64,000 nt of DNA from Parabacteroides johnsonii DSM 18315 (GCF_025151045.1 NZ_CP102285.1:4650001-4714000), one strand, 5' to 3'; positions 17,642 to 26,951 are shown, numbered from the stretch's first letter. Notes: a model not told the origin generated them from the letters alone. A program made the numbers and translations.

Positions 17642-20600
17642 TTAGTTCTTAAGTTTACCCAATCTATTTTCTATCATACCGGCGATATCGTCATCACCTT
17701 TATAATTGTTTTGCAGGCTGGTGAGATATTGACGAGCCTGGAAGTCGTCACCCTGGCGGATATAGATGTCGGCTAGCAGGATGAATCCGCGAGCCAGCCA
17801 GTATTGGTGAGGCGTACCGTTCTCGATGAAGTTCATCAGCACCTTTTCGGCATTCTTGTCATCGTTGGTGTCATAATATAATTGGGCCAACAGATATTTG
17901 GCTTCCGCACCGTGTACCGTACGGGTGTCTTTGCTCAATTCTTTTAGGTCGGCAAGCGCTTTGTTTGCCTGTTTCTGGTCGATATAGGCTTTAGCACGCA
18001 CATAACGGGCTTCGGCTTCCAGTTCGGGAGATAGCTTCGGCTCTTTCAGCAGCTCGTCTGCGGCCAGAAGTGCGTCTTTCTGCTGTCCGGTCTGCAAAGC
18101 GCAGCGCATGATACCTAAACGGGCAGCCTGTTTGTTCTCCGGATTCTCGGCTACGATCTGCAAGCGTTTGAAGCTTTCCAAGGCTGCCGGATAATCATTG
18201 CCCAGATATTCGATTTCAGCTGTGCGGGCAACCGACTCTTCAAGGAACTTGGTGTCACCGCTGGCAATGACCGATTTGAACCGCTGGACGGCTTCGTCGA
18301 ACTCTTTCTTGGCGAAAGCTATGCTGCCTAAATAAAAGTTGGCATTCGAACTGAAAGCCCCTTCAGGGAATGTTTGCAGGTAATTCACCAGACTGCGGCG
18401 AGCACCGTCGTTGTCACCGCGCATGAAAAGTTTTTCGGCAGCGATGTAAGTCAGTGAATCCTGTTCGCCTACTTCCAGGCGGATATTGCCTCCTATGGAG
18501 TTTACATAGCTGGCATAAGCATTGATATCGTTGAGGTCGATATAGACGGACTTCAAATCCTGCAAAGCGATTTTGGCCTCTTCGCTACCCGGGTAGTTGC
18601 TGATGACCTGCTTGTAGGCTGTGAGCGCCTTTTCCGGCTGATTGTCGTTGTAGTAAAGCAGACCGAGTTGGATACCGGCTTTGCGTGCCAAACTACTTTG
18701 GGGAAATTCGCGGATCAGCTTTTCGAACGCTTGTGCGGCAGAAGAACTGTTTTCGAGCAATACATAGGAGCGTCCTTTCTCGAACAGCGCATCGTCTACA
18801 TACTGCGACTCCGGATATTCGCTGATCAGTCGGTCCATTGCGCTGATCTTGCCTCTATAATCTTTCTGTAATCCTAATAGGAATCCCTTTTGGTAGATCG
18901 AATAATCGCCTGCGGAAGGAGACAACTGGGCTGCGCGTGAATAGTTTTCTTCAGCCAGACTGAACTGACGGTTCTGATACAGGCAGTCACCGATACGGTT
19001 ATAAGCGTCTGCCAGAGATGCGGCCTGCTGGTTACTCTCCAGGTCGACATATTGGCGGAAGCGGTTCAGGGCTGCACTGTAATCCCGTAGTTTGAAATAG
19101 CTGTAACCTAAGTTATAGTAAGCCAGGGCATACATATCCGTATTGCGCTGGCGCGTATTGTTCAGATATGTGCGGTAGTCCGATATCGCGTTTTCATATT
19201 CTCCCATGCGGTAATAGGATTCGCCGCGCCAGAAATAGGCGTCGTTGCGGGCTTCCATATTATAGGAGCCGAGCTGGATTGCCCGGCTGAACAAGCTGAC
19301 GGCGTCATTCAATTTGACATTGGCGAAAGCCTGTGTGCCGAGTTGGAAAAGAATGTCCTGTTTGGCTTCCAATATCTTGGTGCTCGGATGTTTGATCTTA
19401 TTGATCGATTTCAAAGCGGCTTCGTAATTCTTGGTTGTCAGGTAGACCTCGACCAGATAGTCATTCACCTTGTCTGCATATTGCGAATTCGGGAAATCGT
19501 TCAGGAAGTCTTCGAAGATTGTCACCGATTCGCCGAACCCTGTAAATGCTGTTTCGTGGATCAGCAATGCGTAGTTGTACATGGCTACCTCTTTTATCTG
19601 TTTGTCGAATGAAGAGGTGGCAGCTGCCTCGAATGCCATACGGGCATTGTTTTTGTCACCTAACTTCAGATAAGACTGTCCAAGATAGAGATAGGCGTTC
19701 TGCGTCAACTCGTCGTTCTGGCGTACGGTCCGGCTCAAGGCGTTGACTGCACTGCTATAATTTCCTTTATTGAAGTAGCATACACCTAAAATGTACAGAT
19801 CGCTGCGGAGCGGGTTCTCCGTAGATGAAACATACTTGCTCAACATCTGGATTGCTTTCCCCTGGTCGCCTAAGTGGTAATATGAATCACCGACAATCCG
19901 GAACATCTCGCTGTTGTTTTTGCTGCCGGGGTAGAGGGAGAGAAGTTCTTCACCTTCTTTCACCACCTTTTCGTATTTACTCTGAATAAAATAAATCTGT
20001 GCGATATAATATTGTGACTGCTCACGATATTTCGGACTTTCTTTCAGACGGGAGAACTCGATCAGGGCATTGTTGTAATTTCCCATCGCGTAGTCGATGT
20101 AGGCGACATAATAGGTCGAAGCTTCCTTGTATTTGTCTCCGATCTGTTCGATCCGGGCGAAATAGCCACGTGCCTTTTCCATCTCGCCGGTCTGCAACAG
20201 CGAATAAGCCAGGCGGAAAGAATAAGCTTCCTGCTGTTCAGGACTCAACATGTCGATATCGGCTTCGTTGAACCAGAAAATAGCTTTCTCATATTCTCCG
20301 CGTTCGAAATGCACGGAACCGATCATGTAACCGATCTCGTCGCTATGACGGGAAGCCGGATATTCTTCCAGATAATCCTTTAACAATTCGTCAGCATTGG
20401 GGCGCCCCTGTTCATAAGCGGCATAGACTAGCATATAGTCTGCCTCTTGGATCAGGTCGGCATCGGTGGAATGCTGCTTATAAGCTTCCAGCTTGTCAAT
20501 GCAACCGGCATAATTTTTTAAACTGAACAACTCTTTTCCTTCTACAAATAGGCGATCCGGTGCATCAAACTGGTACGACCGCTGCCCGTATGCGACATGA

Positions 20601-20644
20601 CTTCCCACCACTATGCACAGTGGAATAAGTATTCTTTTCATCAC
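17642..20644 (-). CDS. large tetratricopeptide-repeat protein, exported
   Basis: A 1,000-residue protein with an N-terminal signal peptide (MMKRILIPLCIVVGSHVAYG) followed almost entirely by TPR units. Repeated helix pairs carry the TPR pattern of Gly, Tyr and Ala, for example YYVAYIDYAMGNYNNALIEF and YYNLGYSYFKLRDYSAALNR. Such solenoids bind partner proteins. It is the first gene of an operon with the beta-barrel protein only 6 nt downstream, and the two form a conserved-looking pair. It probably sits in the periplasm and scaffolds the barrel or its client; this is an inference. Confidence 0.8.
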   Translation of the reverse strand: MMKRILIPLCIVVGSHVAYGQRSYQFDAPDRLFVEGKELFSLKNYAGCIDKLEAYKQHSTDADLIQEADYMLVYAAYEQGRPNADELLKDYLEEYPASRHSDEIGYMIGSVHFERGEYEKAIFWFNEADIDMLSPEQQEAYSFRLAYSLLQTGEMEKARGYFARIEQIGDKYKEASTYYVAYIDYAMGNYNNALIEFSRLKESPKYREQSQYYIAQIYFIQSKYEKVVKEGEELLSLYPGSKNNSEMFRIVGDSYYHLGDQGKAIQMLSKYVSSTENPLRSDLYILGVCYFNKGNYSSAVNALSRTVRQNDELTQNAYLYLGQSYLKLGDKNNARMAFEAAATSSFDKQIKEVAMYNYALLIHETAFTGFGESVTIFEDFLNDFPNSQYADKVNDYLVEVYLTTKNYEAALKSINKIKHPSTKILEAKQDILFQLGTQAFANVKLNDAVSLFSRAIQLGSYNMEARNDAYFWRGESYYRMGEYENAISDYRTYLNNTRQRNTDMYALAYYNLGYSYFKLRDYSAALNRFRQYVDLESNQQAASLADAYNRIGDCLYQNRQFSLAEENYSRAAQLSPSAGDYSIYQKGFLLGLQKDYRGKISAMDRLISEYPESQYVDDALFEKGRSYVLLENSSSAAQAFEKLIREFPQSSLARKAGIQLGLLYYNDNQPEKALTAYKQVISNYPGSEEAKIALQDLKSVYIDLNDINAYASYVNSIGGNIRLEVGEQDSLTYIAAEKLFMRGDNDGARRSLVNYLQTFPEGAFSSNANFYLGSIAFAKKEFDEAVQRFKSVIASGDTKFLEESVARTAEIEYLGNDYPAALESFKRLQIVAENPENKQAARLGIMRCALQTGQQKDALLAADELLKEPKLSPELEAEARYVRAKAYIDQKQANKALADLKELSKDTRTVHGAEAKYLLAQLYYDTNDDKNAEKVLMNFIENGTPHQYWLARGFILLADIYIRQGDDFQARQYLTSLQNNYKGDDDIAGMIENRLGKLKN

Positions 20645-20721
20645 TCCTTAGCTTTTATAATACAGATATATATAAATATAACGGTATATGTTGGTTCTAA
20701 GTTGCAAATATAAGAAATATA

Positions 20722-21234
20722 TTACTTTATATAGCGGTCTACTGCTTTTTTGATAGATTGCAATCCGAAATCGTCCGGATTCAATTGGTTGGTTGGCAGA
20801 ATAATGATCTCGGCTGCATCGTCTTCAGCCTTTGCTCTGTCGAAGGATTCGGTGAGGCATTCGAAAAACATATCGACCGTATGCACCTCAAAGCCGCAAT
20901 AAGGATAAAGATTGGGGATGGAAAAAAGATAGCGGCAACCGGTGATGTCGAGGCCTGTTTCTTCTTTCACTTCTCGCTGGGCTGCTTCTTCAGCCGATTC
21001 ATGCATGTCAACAAAACCACCCGGCAGATCGAGCGTCCCTTTGGCAGGTTCTTTGGCTCGGCGTACCAGTAGCAATTCTCCTTTGGAGTTACGGATAAAA
21101 CAGGCAACGGCCGAGGAAGGATTGAAATAATAGATGAACCCGCAGGCCGTGCATTGTTTGGCTTTCTCGTTGCGTTCCACAAAAGCCTTGGTTCCGCATT
21201 TCGGACAATATTCAAATTGATGTAAAGGATGCAT
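20722..21234 (-). CDS. Nudix hydrolase with N-terminal zinc ribbon
   Basis: A 170-residue cytoplasmic protein. Residues near the N-terminus form a zinc ribbon (YCPKCGTKAF and KQCTACGFIYY, four cysteines). The Nudix box lies in GGFVDMHESAEEAAQREVKE followed by ETGL, with the expected Gly, Glu, Arg and Glu-Glu residues that bind Mg2+. The zinc ribbon followed by a Nudix domain resembles NudC-type and related NAD(H)/nucleotide pyrophosphatases, but the protein is shorter than NudC. The exact substrate is unknown. Confidence 0.88.
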   Translation of the reverse strand: MHPLHQFEYCPKCGTKAFVERNEKAKQCTACGFIYYFNPSSAVACFIRNSKGELLLVRRAKEPAKGTLDLPGGFVDMHESAEEAAQREVKEETGLDITGCRYLFSIPNLYPYCGFEVHTVDMFFECLTESFDRAKAEDDAAEIIILPTNQLNPDDFGLQSIKKAVDRYIK

Positions 21235-21237
21235 AAG

Positions 21238-21319
21238 AGTTAAAAGTTGAAAGTTGAAAGTGGAGAGTTGAAAATATGGCTTGTCGCAACTTTCAACTTT
21301 TAACTTTCAACTTTCAACT
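21238..21319 (+). repeat. heptamer inverted repeat (AAAGTTG type)
   Basis: The left arm is built of tandem AAAGTTG units (21238-21260) and the right arm of the complementary CTTTCAA units (21288-21319), with about 27 nt between. It fills the gap between the Nudix gene and the ROK kinase gene. It is one of six such heptamer hairpins in this window. Confidence 0.85.
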
Positions 21320-21324
21320 GCAAT

Positions 21325-22287
21325 TTATTTTACTTCCCAACCCAGTGCGCTTGCGCCCAATACGGCAGCATCGCTTTCTTTCAATTGAGAGAATAATAAT
21401 TTAGTCTTACCTTCGAATACTTTCAGCATGTTCTTTTCCATTGAACGTTTGATCGGGTTCATGATCAGATCGCCGGATTTGGTCAGACCGCCGAACAGGA
21501 TGATCGCTTCAGGACTTGAGAAAGCTACGAAATCAGCGAATGCTTCACCCAGGAGGTTACCTGTGAATTCGAAGATTTCCAATGCTAACTTGTCGTTCTT
21601 CATTGCTGCATCATACACGTCTTTTGATGTGATTTCGTCCGGATCCAATTCGCGAAGCAAACTGTCATCCTTGCGGATTTCCAAGAATTCGCGTGCTGTA
21701 CGGGCAACACCAGTAGCAGAAGCATATGCTTCCAGACAGCCTTGACGACCGCAACCGCAAGGACGTCCGTTGTTACGACGCATGATCACGTGACCCAGTT
21801 CACCTGCAAATCCGTCATGTCCGTAAACCAAGTTACCGCCGATTACGATACCGCTACCAACACCGGTTCCCAGTGTGATCACGATAAAGTCTTTCATACC
21901 GCGGGCAGCACCATACGTCATTTCACCGATAGCAGCCGCATTCGCATCGTTTGTCAATGCTACGGGCACACCACCCAGTTTTTCGCTGATCAACTGCGCT
22001 AAAGGAATTTTACCTTTCCAGGGAAGGTTCGGTGCGAATTCGATACAACCGTTGAAGAAGTTACCGTTCGGAGCTCCTACGCCTATACCTTTTATTTTGT
22101 CCACGCCACCAGCCTGGTCGATCACTAATTTCAAGCCATTAGCAAGTTCACTGACATAATCGTCGATGTCAGTATACTTTCCGGTTTTAATTGAACTACT
22201 GTACAAGATTGTTCCTCTTGCATCTACTACGCCAAAAACAGTATTGGTACCACCTATATCGATACCTACTACATAAGGCTTCTCCAT
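21325..22287 (-). CDS. ROK family glucokinase
   Basis: A 320-residue sugar kinase. The start at 22285-22287 (MEKPYVVGIDIGGTNTVFG) puts the ATP phosphate-binding DIGGTNT loop at its normal place; a longer open frame upstream is not protein-like. Later motifs are TNDANAAAIGE (sugar binding with the catalytic Asp), the ROK signature GELGHVIM and the zinc-binding CGCGRQGCLEAYAS. These are diagnostic for ROK glucokinases, which phosphorylate glucose at C6. There is no HTH domain, so it is not a ROK repressor. Confidence 0.92.
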   Translation of the reverse strand: MEKPYVVGIDIGGTNTVFGVVDARGTILYSSSIKTGKYTDIDDYVSELANGLKLVIDQAGGVDKIKGIGVGAPNGNFFNGCIEFAPNLPWKGKIPLAQLISEKLGGVPVALTNDANAAAIGEMTYGAARGMKDFIVITLGTGVGSGIVIGGNLVYGHDGFAGELGHVIMRRNNGRPCGCGRQGCLEAYASATGVARTAREFLEIRKDDSLLRELDPDEITSKDVYDAAMKNDKLALEIFEFTGNLLGEAFADFVAFSSPEAIILFGGLTKSGDLIMNPIKRSMEKNMLKVFEGKTKLLFSQLKESDAAVLGASALGWEVK

Positions 22288-22395
22288 GATTTTATATTTT
22301 AGATTAATAATGCTTTTTCTGGAAAGCAAATATAAGAGGAATCTGGTAAGGTGCAATGATTTTATTCAAAAAAAACCGAAATAGGCGTGAATATG

Positions 22396-22785
22396 TTACC
22401 CAATATGTTGTTTAGCAGGTAAAATCTCAATCCAATAATCGTCGGGGTCATTGATGAAGTACAATCCCATCTCGTTATTTTCGAAACAGATATACCCGAG
22501 TTCACGGTGATATTCGCGTATCTCGTCATAATCGCCGGCTACACGGAAACAGAGATGGCTTTCATTGTCTCCCAGTTCGTATGCTTCTTTTCGGTCGCGA
22601 AGCCAGGTCAGTTCCAACAGGAACCCTGTCTCGTTGTCTGTCAGGTAAACCAGAATGAATGAACCGTCTGCCGCTTCTTTGCGGTGATGTTCTTTCAAAC
22701 CGAGCGCTTTTCCATAAAACGCGATACTTCTGTCCAGATCCAAGACATTGATATTAAAATGATCAAATCTGCTCTTTATCTCCAT
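22396..22785 (-). CDS. VOC family protein (glyoxalase/dioxygenase superfamily)
   Basis: A 129-residue protein made of two beta-alpha-beta-beta-beta units. It opens DHFNINVLDLDRSIAFYGKA, whose His is the first metal ligand, and has later metal-ligand candidates in SHLCFRV and the Glu of YWIEILPAK. The layout LDRSIAFYGKALGL is close to lactoylglutathione lyase (GloA), which detoxifies methylglyoxal. Similar folds serve other reactions, so the substrate is left open. It lies 29 nt from the MBL gene on the same strand. Confidence 0.82.
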   Translation of the reverse strand: MEIKSRFDHFNINVLDLDRSIAFYGKALGLKEHHRKEAADGSFILVYLTDNETGFLLELTWLRDRKEAYELGDNESHLCFRVAGDYDEIREYHRELGYICFENNEMGLYFINDPDDYWIEILPAKQHIG

Positions 22786-22814
22786 CCTCTCTTTAATTTA
22801 TTAATTTTTAATTC

Positions 22815-23537
22815 TCAAATTTCTGTTCCTTCTCCCGGAGCGGATATCAGCACATACCGGCAACCGCGCGATTCTGCGTAAGGTCCGAAAGCGACCACCT
22901 CCGCCGGGCGATCCCAGAAATGCGTCGGTACAAAGATATTGGTTTTGATGCAATCTACAAACTGTTGTGCACCGCGCATGAAGTCAGTCCCGATACGTGG
23001 ATCGACCGGAAACATGGCGACATCCAACTTGTCGGTCACTTTTACCAGATCGTCTAATTCTTTCAGATAGTTCTTTTCTGCTTCTGCGACTTCTTCGGGA
23101 GTCGATTCGTCTTTCCAGTGCCAGTTATTCAGGTCGCCGGCATGGAAGAGGCGTTTCCCCTCGGCTTCGATAAGGAAAGATATGCCGGAGTCTGTCGATC
23201 CGAATGCCCTGATCCGCAGGTTATGATCCTCGTAGGTGTCCCCTTTTTTGAGATAGAACGCATCTTCTTTCCCTGCCCGGTTCCTTTTTAGAATATCTTT
23301 GCCAAAGAGATAGACGATATCTTTTTTGTATGTTTTCCACCTCAAAACCTCCGGATTGAAATGATCCGGATGGAAATGAGAGGACAATATATATAATGTA
23401 CCCGAGCGATTCAACAGTTCCTCATGCACGAAACCTTTCTCCGGTGACTTTCCAGTGTCTTTGTAATAATCGATCAAAATGGCAAATCCGTCTGCCTCGA
23501 TAGCAAAACCGCTATGATAGATATAAGTCAGTCTCAT
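22815..23537 (-). CDS. MBL-fold metal-dependent hydrolase (UlaG/RNase Z-like)
   Basis: A 240-residue metallo-beta-lactamase-fold protein. The metal motif is SSHFHPDHFNPE (HxHxDH), with later ligands in HAGDLNNWHW and PTHFWD. The start MRLTYIYHSGFAIEADGFAI is typical of the UlaG-like subgroup, which often has hydrolase activity on phospho-sugars or lactones. No signal peptide. It is probably cotranscribed with the VOC gene 29 nt downstream. Substrate unknown. Confidence 0.82.
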   Translation of the reverse strand: MRLTYIYHSGFAIEADGFAILIDYYKDTGKSPEKGFVHEELLNRSGTLYILSSHFHPDHFNPEVLRWKTYKKDIVYLFGKDILKRNRAGKEDAFYLKKGDTYEDHNLRIRAFGSTDSGISFLIEAEGKRLFHAGDLNNWHWKDESTPEEVAEAEKNYLKELDDLVKVTDKLDVAMFPVDPRIGTDFMRGAQQFVDCIKTNIFVPTHFWDRPAEVVAFGPYAESRGCRYVLISAPGEGTEI

Positions 23538-23697
23538 TCCTATTTTTTCCTTTCTTTATTATAAACAAAACACGGGAAGTTGCATTCTTGTTGTGCAAAG
23601 GTAAAATTGGTAAGAATATTTGTTTTTTCAAAATAAAAAACAGACTTTTGATGTATCATTCGCTTTTTGGATGACAACAACCTAAAACCATATAACT

Positions 23698-24579
23698 ATG
23701 GCTACATTTATCAATCCTTTTGTAGATAGAGGCTTTAAACACCTTTTCGGACAAGAAGACAGTAAGGAACTTCTTGTCGACTTGTTGAACGGCCTGTTCG
23801 AAGGTGAGCGGGTAATCACGGAATTATCTTTTTTGAATGTGGAAATGCCGGCGGAAAGTACGGATAGTCGTGCGGCGGTTTTTGACTTGAAATGTAAGGA
23901 TAAAGAGGGTCGTATTTTTATCGTTGAAGTACAAAATGCTCCTCAAACTTATTTTTATGAACGAGGATTATATTATCTTTGTCGTATTATCAGCGATCAG
24001 GACCGGCGTGGAAATGATTGGAAGTTTGAGCTTTATCCGGTATATGGCATTTTTCTCTTGAACTTTAAATCCGGGAAGACGGATAAAGTGCGTACCGATA
24101 TCGTATTGGCGGATCGTGAGACCGGAAAACAGATGAGCGACACGATGCGCCAGATCTATTTGGAGATGCCTTTCTTCAATAAGGAAGAGGCTGAATGTGA
24201 AACGAGTTTAGATTATTGGCTTTATACACTAAAGTATATGGAAAAGTTGGAAACATTACCGTTTAAAGGTCAGAAACAGCTGTTTGAAAAATTGGAAAGG
24301 TTGGCAAAGATAGTCAACATGAACAAGAAAGAACGCATGGAATACGAGGAAAGCCTCAAAATATATCGAGATAATCAGGGTGTATTGGATTATGCCATTG
24401 AGAAAGGATATATGGAAGGTGTTGAAAAGGGTTTAAAGGAAGGAATTGAGAAAGGTCTGGAAAAAGGTATGGAGAAAGGTATATATTTGGTAGCAGCCAA
24501 GATGAAAATGCAAGGAATAGACTTTGCTACCATTACCTCAGTTACGGGCCTAAACGCTGAAACGATTGCGACATTGTAG
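23698..24579 (+). CDS. Rpn-family recombination-promoting nuclease / PD-(D/E)XK transposase-like protein
   Basis: A 293-residue protein of the Rpn/transposase_31 family, widespread and multicopy in Bacteroidales. The N-terminus TFINPFVDRGFKHLFGQEDS is the family hallmark. The nuclease core has VFDLKCKDKEGRIFIVEVQN, giving the Asp...Glu-x-Gln of a PD-(D/E)XK site. The C-terminus carries tandem EKG/EGIEKG repeats (about residues 238-262) that form a charged helix. E. coli relatives are RecA-independent nucleases that raise recombination. No terminal inverted repeats were found beside it, so it is not scored as a mobile element. Confidence 0.85.
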   Translation: MATFINPFVDRGFKHLFGQEDSKELLVDLLNGLFEGERVITELSFLNVEMPAESTDSRAAVFDLKCKDKEGRIFIVEVQNAPQTYFYERGLYYLCRIISDQDRRGNDWKFELYPVYGIFLLNFKSGKTDKVRTDIVLADRETGKQMSDTMRQIYLEMPFFNKEEAECETSLDYWLYTLKYMEKLETLPFKGQKQLFEKLERLAKIVNMNKKERMEYEESLKIYRDNQGVLDYAIEKGYMEGVEKGLKEGIEKGLEKGMEKGIYLVAAKMKMQGIDFATITSVTGLNAETIATL

Positions 24580-24597
24580 GATCAGAGAAATCAAAAG

Positions 24598-24633
24598 AAA
24601 GCCGCTTATCCATGATTGTGACAAGCGGCTTCT
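24598..24633. terminator. bidirectional terminator between Rpn gene and purT
   Basis: AAGCCGCTT (24599-24607) pairs with AAGCGGCTT (24623-24631), with A-rich and T-rich flanks on the two sides. It separates two convergent genes. Confidence 0.8.
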
Positions 24634-24640
24634 TTGAATA

Positions 24641-25822
24641 TTACAACTTTATCTCCAGTCTTTCCATCATCACTCCGGTTTTCCGGCGTGCATCGGCCAC
24701 ATCCAAACCGCGTGCCAGTAGTACGGCCATACGGCGATGTCCGTGAACCTCCGGTTTGCCGAAGAAGCGCATTTGGGTGTCCGGCTGTTCCAGGACTTTA
24801 TCCAAGTTACTTAACGAAAGCTGGTTGCTATCCCCTTCGACCACAACGGCGCGTGAAGCGCCTGCACCGTGGAAGGCAATGTTCGGGATCGGCAAGCCCA
24901 ATACGGCACGGGCATGCAGGGCGAATTGCGAAAGATCCTGCGTGATCATCGTGACCATTCCCGTATCGTGCGGGCGGGGAGAGACTTCGCTGAAAATGAC
25001 ATCTTCGCCTTTTACAAACAATTCAACCCCGAAAATACCTCGACCGCCAAGCGCCTCCGTTATCTTGCCTGCGATTTCACGTGCCTTTTTTTTGGCAACT
25101 GGGCTCATCGCCTGTGGCTGCCAGGATTCGCGATAGTCGCCGTCAACTTGTACGTGTCCGACCGGTTCCAGAAATGAAGTGCCTCCGATATGGCGAACGG
25201 TCAACTGAGTGATTTCGTAATCGAAATCGACAAATCCCTCCACGATCACTTTTCCGGCGCCTGCACGTCCGCCTTCCTGTGCATAACGCCAGGAGCGGTC
25301 GATATCTTCCTCTTTGCGGATGACACTCTGTCCGTGTCCGCTCGAACTCATGATCGGCTTGACGACACAGGGCATCCCGATCACTTTGACAGCCTCGATA
25401 AACTCTTCTTCCGTCTCGGCAAAGCGATAAGGAGAGGTCGGCAGGCCCAATTCCTCGGCAGCCAGACGGCGGATGCCTTCGCGGTTCATGGTCAACCAGG
25501 TGGCACGTGCAGTCGGGATGACATGGAATCCTTCTTTTTCTAGTTCCATCAACGTCTGTGTTGCGATAGCCTCCACTTCGGGAACGATATAGTCAGGCTT
25601 TTCTTTTTCTACAATCTCGCGCAAGGCATCTCCGTCCAACATCGATACAACATACGAACGGTGAGCGACCTGCATGGCCGGAGCGTCCGCATATTTGTCC
25701 AAAGCGATCACTTCCACTCCATAACGCTGTAACTCGATTACAAACTCTTTGCCTAATTCGCCGGAACCGCAGAGCAAAACTTTCGTTGCGGTGGCCGACT
25801 TCGGTGTTCCTATTGTTACCAT
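24641..25822 (-). CDS. purT: formate-dependent phosphoribosylglycinamide formyltransferase
   Basis: A 393-residue ATP-grasp enzyme that formylates GAR with formate and ATP in purine synthesis, an alternative to the folate-dependent PurN. Motifs are the N-terminal [15 protein letters not shown] (GAR site), [14 protein letters not shown] (the ATP-grasp loop), [13 protein letters not shown], and the metal ligands in [20 protein letters not shown]. Length and order match PurT of E. coli (392). A TACCTTTG -7 element on the minus strand at 25863-25870 lies about 45 nt before the start. Confidence 0.95.
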   Translation of the reverse strand: MVTIGTPKSATATKVLLCGSGELGKEFVIELQRYGVEVIALDKYADAPAMQVAHRSYVVSMLDGDALREIVEKEKPDYIVPEVEAIATQTLMELEKEGFHVIPTARATWLTMNREGIRRLAAEELGLPTSPYRFAETEEEFIEAVKVIGMPCVVKPIMSSSGHGQSVIRKEEDIDRSWRYAQEGGRAGAGKVIVEGFVDFDYEITQLTVRHIGGTSFLEPVGHVQVDGDYRESWQPQAMSPVAKKKAREIAGKITEALGGRGIFGVELFVKGEDVIFSEVSPRPHDTGMVTMITQDLSQFALHARAVLGLPIPNIAFHGAGASRAVVVEGDSNQLSLSNLDKVLEQPDTQMRFFGKPEVHGHRRMAVLLARGLDVADARRKTGVMMERLEIKL

Positions 25823-25934
25823 ATTATATTAATGTTATGTTATTTGTTTTTCTTAGAAAGCACAAAGGTACGGTAATATCGGCAATTAACAAGAAGAGCG
25901 TAGGGGTGTATTTCCAATTGGATGTAAGTGTAAT

Positions 25935-26022
25935 TTGTTTTCGACGTTGCCGTGTATATTCTCGACAACGTCAAATATATATACGACAACGTCGGAAATA
26001 TACACGACAACGTCGAAAACAA
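25935..26022. repeat. 21-bp-phased CGACAACGTC array forming a large inverted repeat
   Basis: CGACAACGTC occurs at 25963, 25984 and 26005, and a reverse-oriented variant sits at 25942. The four sites are spaced by exactly 21 bp. The outer 26-nt arms (25935-25960 and 25997-26022) are inverse complements with one mismatch. Each unit is itself a near-palindrome, CGAC-AAC-GTCG. It lies in the 440-bp gap between purT and the export operon, where no credible gene is seen. Confidence 0.85.
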
Positions 26023-26143
26023 AATGAATGCAGGTAAAATGCAGAACGGATACTGATGTATCGGAAGTTAGATACTGATATCAATATATTCTTTTGCGGG
26101 GGGAATATACCCCCTTTAGCGGTTAAGTTTGGTTAAATGTTGG

Positions 26144-26183
26144 TACCTTGTGATACAAGGTATTTTAGTAAAGCCTATATTTG
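26144..26183 (+). promoter_or_regulatory. operator palindrome and -7 element of the export operon
   Basis: TACCTTGT (26144-26151) and ACAAGGTA (26155-26162) form a perfect 8-bp inverted repeat around GAT. It lies about where the -33 box should be, ahead of TATATTTG (26176-26183), a full -7 match. No clean TTTG -33 is seen. The ATPase ATG lies about 80 nt downstream. A dimeric regulator, possibly PadR-like, is inferred. Confidence 0.65.
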
Positions 26184-26264
26184 TGGCAGTTAATAACAAA
26201 ATATTTTCCTATTTGTGTAACGATTTTGCAAAATGTTCGTCTAACAGAAAAAGTAACAACATAT

Positions 26265-26951
26265 ATGATGATTCATCTGGAAGGAATTAACAAAACGTAT
26301 TTCAACGGTGCGCCTCTGCATGTTTTGAAAGGCATAAACTTGGATATAGAGAAGGGAGAGATGGTGTCTATTATGGGGGCGTCGGGATCGGGAAAGTCTA
26401 CATTGCTGAATATCTTAGGAATACTGGATACATACGATACGGGCACATATACCCTGAACGGGCAGTTGATCCGCAATCTGAGCGAAACCCGTGCGGCGGA
26501 ACTGCGTAACCGGATGATCGGTTTCATTTTCCAGTCCTTTAACCTGATTTCATTCAAAAATGCGATGGAGAACGTCGCGTTGCCCCTGTACTACCAGGGA
26601 GTCAGTCGCAAGAAGAGGAACGCTATGGCGTTGGAATATCTGGATATGGTCGGACTGAAGGATTGGGCGGAACATATGCCTAACGAAATGTCCGGCGGAC
26701 AGAAACAGCGTGTTGCCATTGCCCGTGCCCTGATTGCCAAGCCGCAGGTGATCCTGGCGGATGAGCCGACCGGAGCGTTGGACAGTAAAACGACGGTCGA
26801 GGTGATGGAACTGCTCCGGAGAGTAAACCTCGAAGGGCTGACGATGGTGATCGTGACACACGAACCTTCCGTAGCCGAAGCTACCGACCGTATTATCCGT
26901 GTAAAAGACGGTTTGATAGAAACAATAGAAAAGGGATTGGGACATGTTTGA
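26265..26951 (+). CDS. ABC transporter ATP-binding protein, MacB/LolD type
   Basis: A 228-residue ATPase that powers the export system encoded downstream. It has Walker A GASGSGKST, Q-loop FQSFNLIS, signature MSGGQKQRVAIARAL, Walker B VILADEPTGALD and the switch His in VIVTHEP. The start at 26265 (MMIHLEGINKTYF) is preferred to a longer frame because it opens directly with the usual first strand. Its end overlaps the first permease gene by 8 nt. This is the LolD/MacB class, which acts with FtsX-fold permeases to push substrates across the periplasm. Confidence 0.93.
   Translation: MMIHLEGINKTYFNGAPLHVLKGINLDIEKGEMVSIMGASGSGKSTLLNILGILDTYDTGTYTLNGQLIRNLSETRAAELRNRMIGFIFQSFNLISFKNAMENVALPLYYQGVSRKKRNAMALEYLDMVGLKDWAEHMPNEMSGGQKQRVAIARALIAKPQVILADEPTGALDSKTTVEVMELLRRVNLEGLTMVIVTHEPSVAEATDRIIRVKDGLIETIEKGLGHV

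Noticed and set aside
23698-24579. Rpn-type gene as a complete transposon
   Set aside because: No terminal inverted repeats or target duplication are visible, so only the gene is annotated.
25935-26022. CRISPR array
   Set aside because: The units are 10 bp at a 21-bp period with near-identical spacers, and no cas genes are present.
25786-26037. Open frames on both strands across the 21-bp array
   Set aside because: The peptide repeats (RQRRKYT-like) only reflect the 21-bp DNA repeat; there is no start context.
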